From Priapulus caudatus (taxonomy: Eukaryota; Priapulida; Priapulimorpha; Priapulimorphida; Priapulidae): DNA of 41,627 bases. The notes below the pieces were generated by a model. It was not told where the DNA came from. It did no database searches and worked only from the letters and a program-made list of their open reading frames with translations. Below are positions 30,183 through 41,190 of this stretch, in pieces. The DNA lies in the NCBI RefSeq assembly GCF_000485595.1, contig NW_014579148.1, positions 1-41,627 on the forward strand. The letters run 5' to 3'. The stretch's first letter is position 1. Every line of letters begins with the position of its first letter. The position numbers were made by a program, and so were the translations under genes.

Positions 30183-30512
30183 ATGACTGCGCCCACGGAG
30201 CCATTGAAAATACTGTGTTATTGTCACAACCCCAGGTGTTTCTGAGTGAAATTACACCTTTCAAAGATTTAACTTGGACCACGTTTCTACGGAGTGTTGC
30301 AATTTGGAATGATTTAGTGGGCAATCAAGCTCAAATTGCGAAAAATTTCATCCATACTCAGGGAGTCACTGCCGCTGGGCCACATGCCGTGCCCTTGGCC
30401 TTGCCACGAGATGCTGGATTTCACCGCAAATGCTACCAGTATTTTACAGATTCCACAAAGCAACAGCGGGGATTAGTTGCAAAGCAGAAACTGGAGGCTG
30501 CATCTGTTAATG
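30183..30512 (+). pseudogene. Frameshifted exon with Cys/His motif (unknown protein)
   Basis: ATG at 30183 starts M-T-A-P-T-E-P-L-K-I-L-C-Y-C-H-N-P-R-C-F and stops after 20 codons. The adjacent frame continues S-E-I-T-P-F-K-D-L-T-W…N-D-L-V-G-N, then F-H-R-K-C-Y-Q-Y-F-T-D, up to a donor-like AATG|GTACAT at 30513. The Cys-x-Cys-His…Cys start and the later H-x-x-C-Y-x-x-F-T remind me of the N-terminal region of large lineage-specific, transposon-linked families in invertebrates and fish, but I cannot name the family. One frame shift lies at about 30240. No downstream exon found. Confidence 0.4.
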
Positions 30513-31436
30513 GTACATACATATTAAAACACTACATATGTAACTCTAGGTGTACAACCTACTGGTTAACTGCAGCAGGCCGAACGCGTAGACTAAAACA
30601 GTAAGACTAAGAGTAAGACTAGCTCTAGTAACTATGCTAGTGGCTATAGCCAGCGGCAACTGTACGCGGGCTATAGTTACTAGAGCTAGAGTAAGACTAA
30701 ACTTAAGTTACGTACGTTATTATACAGTACACATTCTCTTAACATTTGTTATTATTATTATTATCTTTATCTCTCACCTTTATGTAAAAAATTACAAACT
30801 TGATTTTCCCCTTGAAGCCTCATCCTAGTACTAGTAGTGCTGATAGGGTCTATGTCCCCCAGGGTACTATCGGAGGGTACTCTGGGTACGCCGTACGGTT
30901 TGATATATCGGAAAGTACCTCGGGGTACTAAACTACTATACGATATGTCGCTGCGTACCCTGCATTTTACCACCGTACCCTGACTTTCACACACACACAC
31001 ACTGTGACACAGTCTGTGAAACAGCAAAAATATTAAGATTAATTGATGAATCATCAATTAGTATGAATAATTTAGAAAAATTAAAGGCATAATAGGCCCA
31101 TTGATTATGCAAAGTTGACGAATGCTACAGTAACTGGCACCTTCTGTAGTTAATAAGTACATTACCTTATAGCCAAACGCATATTAGTTTGTCCAATATC
31201 ACTGCTAATTACTAAGAAATGTCTAATTGAAATCCGTAAATCTGGTAATCTGGTGCCAACGCTAAATTGGTTGGCAAGCAAAATAGCCTCGAATTCGGCT
31301 AGGTGACGTCACATGTTGCTACGGGTGTTTAGCAGAGAATTGTTTGTCCCGGGATGCTTATACAGGCTTTCAGATTTGAAAGGTACAGGAGGACTACTAA
31401 TGACTCCCCTAGGACACCATAGGGGGTCTTTTCACG
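30513..31436. other. Interval with repeats, no gene seen
   Basis: 30590-30700 has an inverted pair around AGTAACTAT/ATAGTTACT, with repeats of AGACTAGAG-like sequence. 30860-30985 has repeated GGGTAC/GTACCC motifs in both orientations. There is a short (CA)n at 30990-31002. Confidence 0.4.
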
Positions 31437-31592
31437 ACGCTCCATAATCACACCCTTAAGAGACAATGATGGAGAGCTCCACTAAAAAATCACACCCTTA
31501 AAGAGCACCGATGGTAGAGGCTCCACTAAAAAAGTCACATGTTCTCCTTTACAAAGGGATGATGGAGAGCTCCTTGAGGGCTCTCCATCATT
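31437..31592 (+). repeat. Three diverged tandem units of about 43-50 bp, ending in a hairpin
   Basis: Units start CTCCA(T/C)… and share AATCACACCCTTAA and GATGG(A/T)AGAG. The last unit ends in GATGGAGAG-loop-CTCTCCATC (about 31560-31588), a perfect 9-bp stem. Confidence 0.7.
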
Positions 31593-33640
31593 GGCCCCGC
31601 CCCCCCCCTCTTTTGGGGTGTGATATGGGAATCATGACCAATCTCAGTCTAGAGTGAAATACCAAAACGAAATTGGGATGACTCATGTCAATTCTACTGA
31701 TTATCATCTCATCTCTCACCTTCATTCATTCAATGGCTTTGTCAGGACTTACAATTCTTTTCATCCAACAACCCACACTAGCCAGCAAGATTAATAAAAG
31801 AGTTGATCGGAACTGTAAAAATTACACTTGTTTTTATCCTTTCATTCTGATTTCCATCCTTAGAGGATTTCTAATCCTGTTACCTGCAATTTCAGCACAA
31901 ATCACATATCATCAACAATCGCATCACAAACTAGCCAAATTACTTGTAAGCGTAGTAGCGCACGTATGTACCCCTCCAGCCCTACGACTGTTTCACGTTT
32001 TGGCCAGAAACCACTTCTACGCCACGTATAGTAGAAAACGAGGCAGGTAACTTGTGGCTAACCGTATGGTAACCCTCCTGATTATTTGGATGCTGTGTTT
32101 ACGTTTTTGTTTTATATATTATATATACAACCAGAGGGTAGTAACCAGACTTGTACCTTCTGGCCAATACGTTCAGTGTTCTTCACACCACAATTGATTG
32201 TGTGTTGCTAACCTTTTTGTACCCCCCCTACTTAGAGAAACTCTATGGACGCAGCTATGTTCAACATAATACGACATACTTTTGGTGCGCCGATTTTCAA
32301 CCACGATCTTTCATTGAGGCGCGATGATAAGCGCGCACAACCGTGCACATGCTATCGGGTGCGCGGTGCGGAATGCTTTCAGTTTTGCCGGGTATAAAGG
32401 GTCCCTCCATAGAAGCCGGGGGATCGCATACCCAGAGGTGGTTCTTCAACTCTTTGTATAAAAAAATGAAAGCGGTGCTATATATCTAAGTGATGCTCAC
32501 GATCGGGGAATCAGCGATCCTTATACTAACGATCATGCGGTTGGGAAACCAGTGCTGCGAACCAAGCCGCTTTGTTACAAAATCACAATAATCGATTTCA
32601 TCAAAAACAAAACAAAACAAAAATTTTTATTTTTTAAAAATTTGAACAAGAAAACTTTGAAAAGTGATGAGAATCAGTACATGTATTAACACACAGTAGT
32701 AACACGTGCAATACAAACAGTAAACGAGGGCTAACAAGCACTACAGCAACAACCGACGTTACAGCACACGCAGGGCATTTCAGCCGCCGAGTAATAAGCG
32801 ATTGTAATCGTATTCATCGTTACTTGGGTCCAAACCGACTGATGCGATTACAAATTAACAACCGATTGAAACACTAATAGTAGGGTACGACTAATGAGGC
32901 TAGTAAATGGGTGGGAGTTCTGTGTATTCTCGGTATTGAGGCAATATGTAAATAACGGGTTAGGGTGCTAATGGAAATTCGGGTACGCCACTTTAATGTT
33001 CTTCAATATTATTATTTCGGAACAGGTGTATGTCGTTCTGACCAAATATACGTAAATAACGCGTAGTGCGTCTGCTTTCCATTGTTTAGTCTGTGGCGCC
33101 GTGGTTAGTCCGGATCGCTCGAACCATAGGGTGTTTGGCCGCCCCGCAACACACCCTACTTCCTTATTCACGAGCGTCCCGTGATCGTAGCGTGGATTAC
33201 GTTCATTACAATCAGAGCTACTGTTACGTATACGTTTAGGTACTGGGACTATCGCTAGCATTGGCGTATGGCCAGCGAAAATCATGCGTGCGAAAATGTC
33301 GCGTGCACTATAAATCTGTATCACACTTCGTTTTCGGATTAGCCACCCCCCCCCGTCCCCAATATCGTGACGTCGTCGATGTGCCGTTTAGATTTTGTGC
33401 CCCACCTGTTGAGGGGCACGCACGCACGCACGGACAGCACATCATGCGATTCTACAAGCCTGCATCCTGACTACGTCAGGATGAGCTAAAAACCTGAGAA
33501 ATCAACATTTCGTCAGCCTATTGAATTGCAAGTTTGGGTGCAAGCCCTACTCACCTTGCCCAAACTAGGGATTTTCCTATTTATTGAAGCAAATTATGCT
33601 TCACTATCATATAACAAATGCTCGAACAGATCTAACTTTT
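31593..33640. other. Interval without supported genes
   Basis: Two frames of 118-121 codons (31685-32050 plus; 32968-33324 minus) show no recognised domain. A TATA-like GGGTATAAAGGG at about 32391 has no frame downstream. 33443-33485 repeats the putative SINE fragment of 6330-6385. A GCAC microsatellite lies at 33416-33433. Confidence 0.4.
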
Positions 33641-33644
33641 TTTT

Positions 33645-33710
33645 TTCAGTGGCCCGATCAGGCCACCAAAATCATTGATTTCAATTTTTGGTGGCGCCGA
33701 AAAAAAAACC
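33645..33710. repeat. Hairpin repeat with GGCCCGATCAGGCCACCAAAA (copy 1)
   Basis: GGCCACCAAAA and TTTTTGGTGGC face each other across about 25 bp. The same head, GGCCCGATCAGGCCACCAAA, occurs at 35133-35152. Confidence 0.6.
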
Positions 33711-35120
33711 ACAAAGAAAAACAATTATAGAATCTTATTTACAATCTCCGTATTGGTAATTATTTTGAAATTGGGGGGTCGTACTGATGCCTTGCACAAG
33801 TGCTTTAAAACACGCCACACAATGGCAACACACTGACGATTGATGATTGAGGCATACATTTGAATTATCCATTCCACGGCATCAAATTTTCAAAACGCAG
33901 AAATATTTGCATAACCATTTTTCTTAACTTTTCACCAATTATTGTATCTTACAACACGCGGCTGGCACGGTGCTATCGATCAGTCCAGCACGTTCAAGAA
34001 GATCAAAGTCACCAGAGCTATGCAATATTAAAAAGTAACTGTAAGTAAAACAACAACCACATTGGCTTTTTCAATGTTAAAATAAAACGAATATAGTATA
34101 ATACAATTTAATCTTTACAATAAAAGTGGTGGGATTAAATGTCCTCGCGCCAATGGACACTGTATTATAGAAACTGTTAGAATTAGGATAAATATTGCAG
34201 ATTTAATAAGATAAAGTTGTTATTTGAACTTATATATTATTATTGATCCAATTCAAAAGTAGCTTTGGTACGAGTTTTATTGGGTTTAGAAAAAACTGCA
34301 TTAAAAGATAAAAGCAGCCATGTCTAAGACTACGTTTCAATATTTTCGTTGCGTAATAGAGACCGAGAAAAATGCATACAATAAACTTCACAAAGCACTA
34401 ATATTAGACTTCGTATTTAAAATACTCGATATCTTTCATGGAATAGTTCAGTTATTCTACGCGAACATTTCGAACGCTGGCAGTTTCGCTTCGGATCCGA
34501 AACACGTGAACACCAGTGCAGCTTAGCTAGCAATCAGGGTGGACCAACGTCCCGTATTTTGCCCATGTGTCCCGCGTCCCGTACTGACGGCGCGCTTCCG
34601 GGACGCATTTTTAACATTTTTGAAACAAAATACAATCAAAAAAGGAAGAAAGTTCATCATTTTTTTTATTATGACAATTGGTTTGCCTTCGAAACCTCTT
34701 TCTCGCTCGCGTTCATTTTACATACGCTCCCACAGTACATCTGCAGACAGGTAAATTGTCTAGACCGTTATCTGTAATGCCTTGTCTGGTTCGCTTGATA
34801 CAATGTACTCACCAATCATGTATGCTGCCCGCTTGCAAATATGCGCACCGCGTAGATTTGACCCTGGCTAGAACTGGGTTCGCGGCCGAACTGTTCGTCG
34901 CCAGCGGTGTAACATTGTCTAGCAACGTGAGGCGGATACCGAGTCCTAACACATAACGTGCTTGTTGCAGCCGGCAGTAGAAGGATAACCGTTGCGCCCG
35001 TGTAATGCCCGCGGTCAGAGATGCTGACGTGCGTCACGTGTGCCTAGGCTTCCGGAATTGCTCGCTCTCTTTGAATGAGATTAGCACGTAATAAACAATT
35101 ATTTTTATCACATAGACACT
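33711..35120. other. Interval without supported genes
   Basis: A 68-codon frame at 34320-34526 has a fair start context (GCCATGT) but no motif. Everything else is short, overlapping frames. AT-rich around 34080-34300. Confidence 0.35.
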
Positions 35121-35132
35121 TTGAAATTTTAG

Positions 35133-35215
35133 CGGCCCGATCAGGCCACCAAAATTTACGTTTGGAAAATTTTGCGTGCGCCGATTCACGATCATCAAGT
35201 TTTTGGTGGCTCCCG
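35133..35215. repeat. Hairpin repeat (copy 2)
   Basis: Same opening as copy 1 at 33645 and the same facing TTTTTGGTGGC block at the far end, with a diverged, longer loop. Confidence 0.6.
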
Positions 35216-35261
35216 GGCGCAACCGGCCACCGCTAGTAGGGTCGAGCCTTGCATATAATGA

Positions 35262-36290
35262 AGAGGCAATAAGAAGCGAGAGCGGTACACGGGTAAAATG
35301 CTGAAAACCATGCTGGCAGTATTAGTCGACGCATTAATAAACTTTTCCCGTTTTATTTTGACGATCCTTTGCAGGTATTATTGATGTTAGGTGTCCTTAC
35401 CTTGTCATATAAAACAAACCGCATGTCTACCCAGGTTGAAAATCACTTTTTTCTAACCATTCGGTGATGCCTTGCATGGATCACGCGATGTTATTAATAC
35501 TTGGTGATCCTCAAACATTTTGGTGATCCTGCCGAAACGGCATCACGTTGATAATTAATTTTATACATTGCAATATGTTGCCTGTTTTACAGTCTTTTTT
35601 TTGTTCTTCTTTATTTTTTTTTTTCGGTGATTTAGTCGATTCACCGATGTTTATTTTTATGTCCGGTGGTTGCTCCGAAGCTTGGAAAAGCCGGTCGGAT
35701 CACCGATCGGCGAGTATTTTCACCCCTGCCCTACGATGGCCCCTACCTCGAGATATGAGCGGTGAAAATCGGTATTATTCAAACGAAAAACCTAGCTCGA
35801 GATGCAGTGCTTTATTACTGCGTCCTCACTCGAAGTGTTTTCCAGTGTGTTGGGCTTCCCGGATGCCGCTGTTAGCGCCATAGTGGCGCTGACTCACGCG
35901 TAATACTCGAGAGTTTACTATAGCATCAGCGTCGAGTGGGCGTGAGGTGGGCAGCAGGTGGGGTCATCACTATGGCAATCAATAAGCAGACGTCATTCAT
36001 TATCCATTTTGTCAATCATTTGACAGGAAATACGCAAGGTTTCGCGAAGTTATAACCTTAGAGTGAGGACGCAGTTCACACTGATCTCGAGTCGGTTTTC
36101 GGTGAAAAAAATTTAAACCCAAGATTTTCAGCCACTCATTATCTCAGCGTAGGGCATCGTAGACAGTGCGGGTTTGTTTTTTATATGAAACAAAGGTAAG
36201 ACAAGTAATCAATAATACTGCAGCATGGTTTAAGCATTTTACCCTTGTATCGCGTCTCCTTCTTTATACCTCTTGATATAATTTTGTTCT
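35262..36290. mobile_element. Fold-back transposon FB1 (copy 2), interrupted
   Basis: The left arm (35262-35431, resuming at 35729) and the right arm (about 36085-36290) match the FB1 arms at 23987-24804, for example TAAACTTTTCCCGTTTTATT and AATACTGCAGCATGGTTT. The spacer also corresponds to that of copy 1 (CAGACGTCATT…, CTATGGC). Extra single bases throughout suggest unpolished sequence. The left arm is split by a 297-bp insertion. Confidence 0.75.
35432..35728. mobile_element. 297-bp hAT-like MITE inside FB1 copy 2
   Basis: Starts CAGGTTGAAAAT and ends ATTTTCACCCCTG, imperfect inverted ends with the CAGG of hAT elements. CTAC occurs at both junctions (35427-35430 and 35731-35734), and FB1 copy 1 is uninterrupted at this site. 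The interior has repeated GGTGATNC/GATCACC motifs and no coding sequence. Confidence 0.6.
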
Positions 36291-37402
36291 CAATATGAAA
36301 CACAATCAAGGAAATAAGATATGGGAACTCATTGTAATTGATATAAACTTGTCGGCAAGCCTTATGATTCCAAGTTTGTGCACCCTGCTCACTTGCCCAA
36401 CCTAGTTTTGCCAATTCTCAAGATTGGGTTGCCCAAAGCTGCGGATGCGTTGAAATTCCTAAGTTTGTGTGGCAGATCGCAAGTTTTTGGGTACAACGTC
36501 AAACCAGTTACATTATTTGGTAAACAACTGTACAAGCTGTTACATTACTGTAAACTAAAAAACAAGCTCAGAGAGCATAGGGTTGTTGGGGTTACATTAT
36601 CCCTACTCTGGTTACATTATTGTATCCGACTCCGATCCGAGCTACAATTACGGTCTCAATCTGCGACATCATTCTCTTCCCTTGAACCGTAGTGCTAGTG
36701 GCTTAGTAAATTTTATATTTTTAACGATAGCCCTACTTTAAATCACCACAAATCCACGATGAATAGTGACATACTTCCACGAAGAGGCGGGCAAATGTTG
36801 GTACACTCTGTTTCCTTCGCAGCCCCCAAATACGTTTAAGATACATCAGCACGATATATTAACATTTTCTAAGGGGTATTATTTATCAACCAAATGGGAA
36901 TCCTACTACCATTTTGGTAACGTAAAGACCGCGGGCATCATGGGTAATATGCTGCAATGATATCGTGTACTAAAAATATTTATTATTATAATATTGTTAG
37001 TTATTATTATTGTTTATTATTATTAGTAGTAGTAACTAGTAGTATTATTTTCTTGTCTATGACGATCACTAGAAAATATAATATAGCGGACACTAGTGCT
37101 AACTAGTATTATTAATATATTTCTACTGCTGACACTATTATATTATTTCTATGAAATATTTCTGGTCTTTAGTAAATTGTAAATATGCGGCTTCTTCCAG
37201 TGCGATCCGCAGTGGATGATCTGTCGATATGATAAAATTGGTCTCTACGGTCTTTGTTATAGTCATTTTGGACTAAAGCTTTTTTATGAGGATTATGCAG
37301 GTTACATAGATTTCGGCTTTTTTGCGTTACGTGTTTGTTAGCGAGTGTCTGTGGCGGCCGCTCGTGTTAGGTGACCTCCTTCAGATGTCCACAGAGTTCG
37401 CT
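36133..37402 (+). repeat. Duplicated segment, copy 2
   Basis: Direct-orientation partner of 27789-29008, ending at CAGATGTCCACAGAGTTC. Differences are mostly single-base insertions and deletions, often doubling a neighbouring base. That is a sequencing-error-like pattern more than ordinary divergence. Confidence 0.85.
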
Positions 37403-37485
37403 GTTTAGTAGGTCCCCCGTGTGACGCGGCTTATAGATGATCTCTATAACGCGTTTTCTACGTTGGCGCTAGAAAGGCTCACCAC

Positions 37486-37735
37486 ATGCAAATCCCACAA
37501 CACAACTGCAAATCCGGCACAACACAACTGCAAATCCAACACAACTGCAAATCCACAACACATGAGCAAATCCATAACACAAATCAAATCGCCACAACAC
37601 AAACGCAATCCCACACACAAATGCAAACGCCACAGAAATGCAAACGCCAGCAACGCCAAATGCAAATCACACGCAAATGCAACCGCACAAACAAGCAAAC
37701 GCAAATCGCAAATGCAAAAGCCACAACAAATGCAA
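37486..37735 (+). repeat. Minisatellite of CACAACACAA(A/C)TGCAAATCC-type units
   Basis: About a dozen variable units of 16-24 bp. The unit resembles the complement of the spacer segment at 41163-41188 of the downstream satellite, and TGTACTGTTTGTAC at 37757-37770 likewise matches the spacer in reverse orientation. Confidence 0.8.
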
Positions 37736-37879
37736 AATTCCTCATTCCCGCGCCCGCTGTACTGTTTGTACTGGGGCATTGTATCCATGCAGGAGTAGAT
37801 AATAGATAGTCTTACTCATATCATCTACTCTGATTGTATAGCAGCTTGTTACCCTCCCCTCCGCACACACGCTATCACG

Positions 37880-38995
37880 CTATTATGGCCGTAGAGGAAG
37901 CTGGTAGAGAAGGAGGAGGGGAGAAGCTGGTTGGAGAAAGAGGAGGGGGAAGAAGCGGGTGGGAGCAGGAGGGGGAGAAGGAGGAGGGGGAGAAGCTGGG
38001 GAGAAGGAGGAGGGGGAGAAAGGGGAAGCTGGTGGAGGAAGAGAGGGAAAGCTGGTGGAGGAGGAGGAGGGGGAGAAGGGAGAAGCTGGTGGAAGGAGGG
38101 AGGAGGGGGAGAAGGGAGAAGCTGGTAGAGAAGGAGGACGGGGAGAAGCTTGGTGAGAGAGGAGGGGGAGCTGGTGGAGAAGGAGAGGGAGAAGCTGGTG
38201 AAGAGGGGAGAAGCTGGTAGAGAAAGAGGAGGGGGGAGAAGGGAAAACTGGTAGAGAAGAGAGGGAGAAGCTGGTGGAGAAGGAGAGGGGAGAAGCTGGT
38301 GGAGAAGAGAAGGGGGAGAAAGGAGAAGCTGGTGAGGGGAGGAGAGAAGCTGGGGTGGCAGGAGGAGGAGGCGAGAAGCCTGGTGGAGGAGCGAGGAGGG
38401 GGAGAAGGGAGAAGCTGTAGAAAAGGAGGAGGGGGAGAAGGGAGAAGCTGTGGAACGGACGGAGGAGGGGGGAGAAGGGAGAGCTGGTAGAGAAGAGAGG
38501 GGGAGAAGAAAGAAGCTGGTAGAGAAGGAGAAGGGGAGAGCTGGTGAGGAAGGAGGGGGAGCGGATGGTGGAGAAGGGAGAAGGGAAAGCTGGTGCAGAG
38601 GGAGAAGCTGGTAGCAGAACAGACAGAGGGGGAGAAGGGAGACGCTGTAGAGCAAGAGGAGGGGGAGAACTGGTGGGAAGGAGGAAGGGGAAGAAAGCTG
38701 GTGAGAAGGAAGGAGGGGGGAGAAGGAAGAAGCTGGTGGAGGGAAGGAGGAGGGAAGAAGCTGGTGAGGAGGAGGAGGGGAGAATGCGGAGAAGCTGGTA
38801 GGAGGAGGAGGACGGGGAGAAGGGGAGAAGCTGTTAGACGAAGGAGGAGGGGAGAAGGGAGAAGCTGGTGAGGAGGAGGAAGGGGGAGAAGGGAGAAGCT
38901 GGTAGAGCAGGAGGAGGGGGAGGAAGGCTGTGGAAAGGAGGAGGGGAGAAAGCTGGTGAGAAGGAGGAGGGAGAAGCTGTGAAGAGGTGAGAAGC
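37880..38995 (+). repeat. Purine-rich minisatellite array 1 (GGAGAAGCTGGTAGAGAAGG-type units)
   Basis: About 30 units of about 33-39 bp built from GAGAAGCTGGT and GGAGGAGGGGGAGAAGG. The array is almost pure purine except for the CTGGT core. Long frames on either strand (up to about 399 codons) are by-products of the repeat and have no coding support. Confidence 0.95.
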
Positions 38996-39372
38996 CCTTC
39001 TCTCCCTCCTCCTTCTCCACCAGCTTCTCCACCCTTCTCCTCTCTCATCAGCTTCTCCCTCCTCCTTTCTCCACAGCTTCTCCCCTCCTCCTTTCTCTAA
39101 CCTGCTTCTCCCTTCTCACCCCCCTCCTCTTCTCTAACCAAGCTTCTTCCTCTCTTTCAAAACCAGCTTCTCCCTTCTCCTTCCACCAGGCCTCCTCCCC
39201 CTCTCCTCCTCCACGCAGCTCTCCCCTCTCTTCTCTACCAGCATTTCTGCTTCTCCGCCTCTCCTCCTCCACCAGCTTTCCCCTTCTTCCCCTCCTCCTC
39301 CTCCACCAGCTTCTCCTTCCTCTTCCTCCACCAGCTTCTCCCTTCTCCCCCTCCTCCTTCTCCACCAGCTTC
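38996..39372 (-). repeat. Minisatellite array 2, inverted relative to array 1
   Basis: Same unit read on the other strand (ACCAGCTTCTCCCTTCTCC). The switch at 38995/38996 makes arrays 1 and 2 a large imperfect palindrome. Confidence 0.95.
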
Positions 39373-39595
39373 GGCGAGTGTGGGAGCGTTCGATCGGCGT
39401 TAGTTTTTACATAGGTTTTTATGAAGGAAAGTTGATATACAGTGTCGCAACAGTGGAATTGTAACAGAGGGGTACGGTAGTAGCCTATTTGTGAATGTGT
39501 GTTCATATTATTTTCAGTTTTTACTGACTCTGTCCCAAGTGCCTGTGGTACAAACAGTACAGGCGGGCGCGGGCAGGGAATATTTTTGCGATTTG
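39373..39595 (+). repeat. Higher-order satellite spacer, copy 1
   Basis: About 220 bp of non-minisatellite sequence, from GTGTGGGAGCGTTCGATCGG to GGGCGCGGGCAGGGAATATT and TTGTGTTGGGG. It recurs at 40956-41190. No gene. Confidence 0.9.
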
Positions 39596-39828
39596 TGTTG
39601 GGGAGAAGGGGAGAAGCTGGCGGAGGAGGCGGAGGAGGGGAGACAGGGAAAACTGGTAGAGAAGGAGGAGGGGGAGAAGGGAGAAGCTGGTGGAGGAGGA
39701 GGAGGGGGAGAAGGGAGAAGCTGGTAGAGAAGGAGGGGGAGAAGCTGGTAGAGAAGGAGGGGGAGAAGCTGGTGGAGAAAGAGGAGGGGAGAAGCGGGTG
39801 GAGAAGGAGGGGGAGAAGCTGGTGCTTC
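39596..39828 (+). repeat. Minisatellite array 3 (purine-rich strand as plus)
   Basis: Same unit family as array 1. It turns into the inverted array at GAAGCTGGTGCTTCTCCC. Confidence 0.95.
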
Positions 39829-40955
39829 TCCCTTCTCCCCTCCTCCTCCTCACGCAGCTTCTCTCTTTCTCCCTCCTCCTCTCCACAGCTTCTTTCCTGC
39901 CTCCTCCTCCACGCAGCTTCTTCCTTCTCCCCTCCTCCTTCTTCACCAGCTTTCTCCGCTCCTCCTTGCTCCCACGAGCTTCTCCCCTCACTCCTTCTCT
40001 ACAGCTTCTCCTTCTCCCCCTCTCTTTCTCTAACAGCTTCTCCGCCTTCGCCTAGCTTCTCCCTCTCCATTCTCCACCAGCCGCTCCCCTCCTCCTCCAC
40101 CAGTTCTCGCCTCTCCTTCTCTACAGCTTTCTCCTTCTCCCCCTCTCCTTCTTACCAGCTTCTCCTTCTCCCCTACCTCCTCTCCACCAGCTTCTCCTTC
40201 TCCCTCTCCTCCTTTTCTACCAGTTCTCCCTTCTCGTCCTCAACTCTCTCTCCAACCAGCTTCTCTCCTCCTCCTCCACAGCTTCTCCCTTGCCTCCTCC
40301 TCCACCAGCGTTCTCCTCTCCCCCTCTCCTCTCCACCAGCGTTTCTCCCCATCCTCTTTCTCCATCCAGCTTCCTCCCCTCCTGCTTCTCTACAGCTTCT
40401 CCCTTTCCCCTCCTCTTTCTCTAGCCAGCTTCTGCCCCTCTTCACCAGCTCTCCCTTTCCTTCTCCACCAGCGTCTCTCCTCCTGCCTCCACAAGCTTCT
40501 CGCCTCCTCCTTCTCTAGCCGCAGCTTCTCCCTTCTCCCCTCCTCCTCCTCCACAGCTTCTCCCCTCCTCCTCCTCCACCAGCTTCTCCCTCCTCCTCCT
40601 CCACCAGCTTCGCTCCCCTTTCCCTCTCCTTCTCCACCAGCTTCTCCCATCCTCTTCTCTCACAGCTTCTCCCCTCCTCCTTCTCTACCAGCTTCTCCTT
40701 CTCCCCCTCCTCTTTCTCTACCGCTTCTCCCGCTCTTCACCAAGCTTCTCCGCTTCTCGCTTCTTCACCAGCCTCTCGCCCCTCCTCCTCCCCACACAGC
40801 TTCTCCGCTGCCTCCTTATTAACCAGCTTCTCCTTCTTCCCCCTCCTCCTCCTCCATCCAAGCTCTCAACTTCTCTCCCCTCCTCTCCTCCACCAAGCTT
40901 TCCCTCCCTTCTCCACCAGCTTCTCTTTCTCCCCTCCTCCTTCTCCAGCCAGCTT
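39829..40955 (-). repeat. Minisatellite array 4, inverted
   Basis: About 1.1 kb of the pyrimidine-rich strand of the unit, with many single-base variants. Confidence 0.95.
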
Positions 40956-41190
40956 CGCGAAGTGTGGGAGCGTTTCGATCGGCGTCAGTTTTTACATAGG
41001 TTTTATGAAGGAACGTTGATATACAGTGTTCGCAACAGTGGAATTGTAAGCAGAGGGGTACGGTAGTAGCACTATTTGTGAATGCCTGTCGTATCATATT
41101 ATTTTCAGTTTTTACTGACTCTGTCCCAAGTGCCTGTGGTACAAACAGTACAGGCGGGCGCGGGCAGGGAATTTTGCATTTGTGTTGGGG
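40956..41190 (+). repeat. Higher-order satellite spacer, copy 2
   Basis: Matches 39373-39595 with scattered indels. The offset between copies is about 1584-1591 bp, which defines the higher-order period. Confidence 0.9.

Noticed and set aside
31685-32050. 121-codon plus-strand frame with a hydrophobic start
   Set aside because: AT-rich, no recognisable domain, no promoter or splice context. Hydrophobic residues are expected from T-rich sequence.
32968-33324. 118-codon minus-strand frame
   Set aside because: No motif recognised and no neighbouring support. Left unannotated, though a homology search would be cheap.
37849-39048. Open frames of 385-399 codons (Ser/Pro/Leu-rich, minus strand) and many Gly/Glu/Arg-rich plus-strand frames
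   Set aside because: They are translations of the minisatellite array. Units lack stops in several frames at once, and the composition follows the repeat.
39499-40518. 339-codon plus-strand frame
   Set aside because: It crosses the spacer and two oppositely oriented minisatellite arrays, so the frame is a by-product of stop-free repeats.
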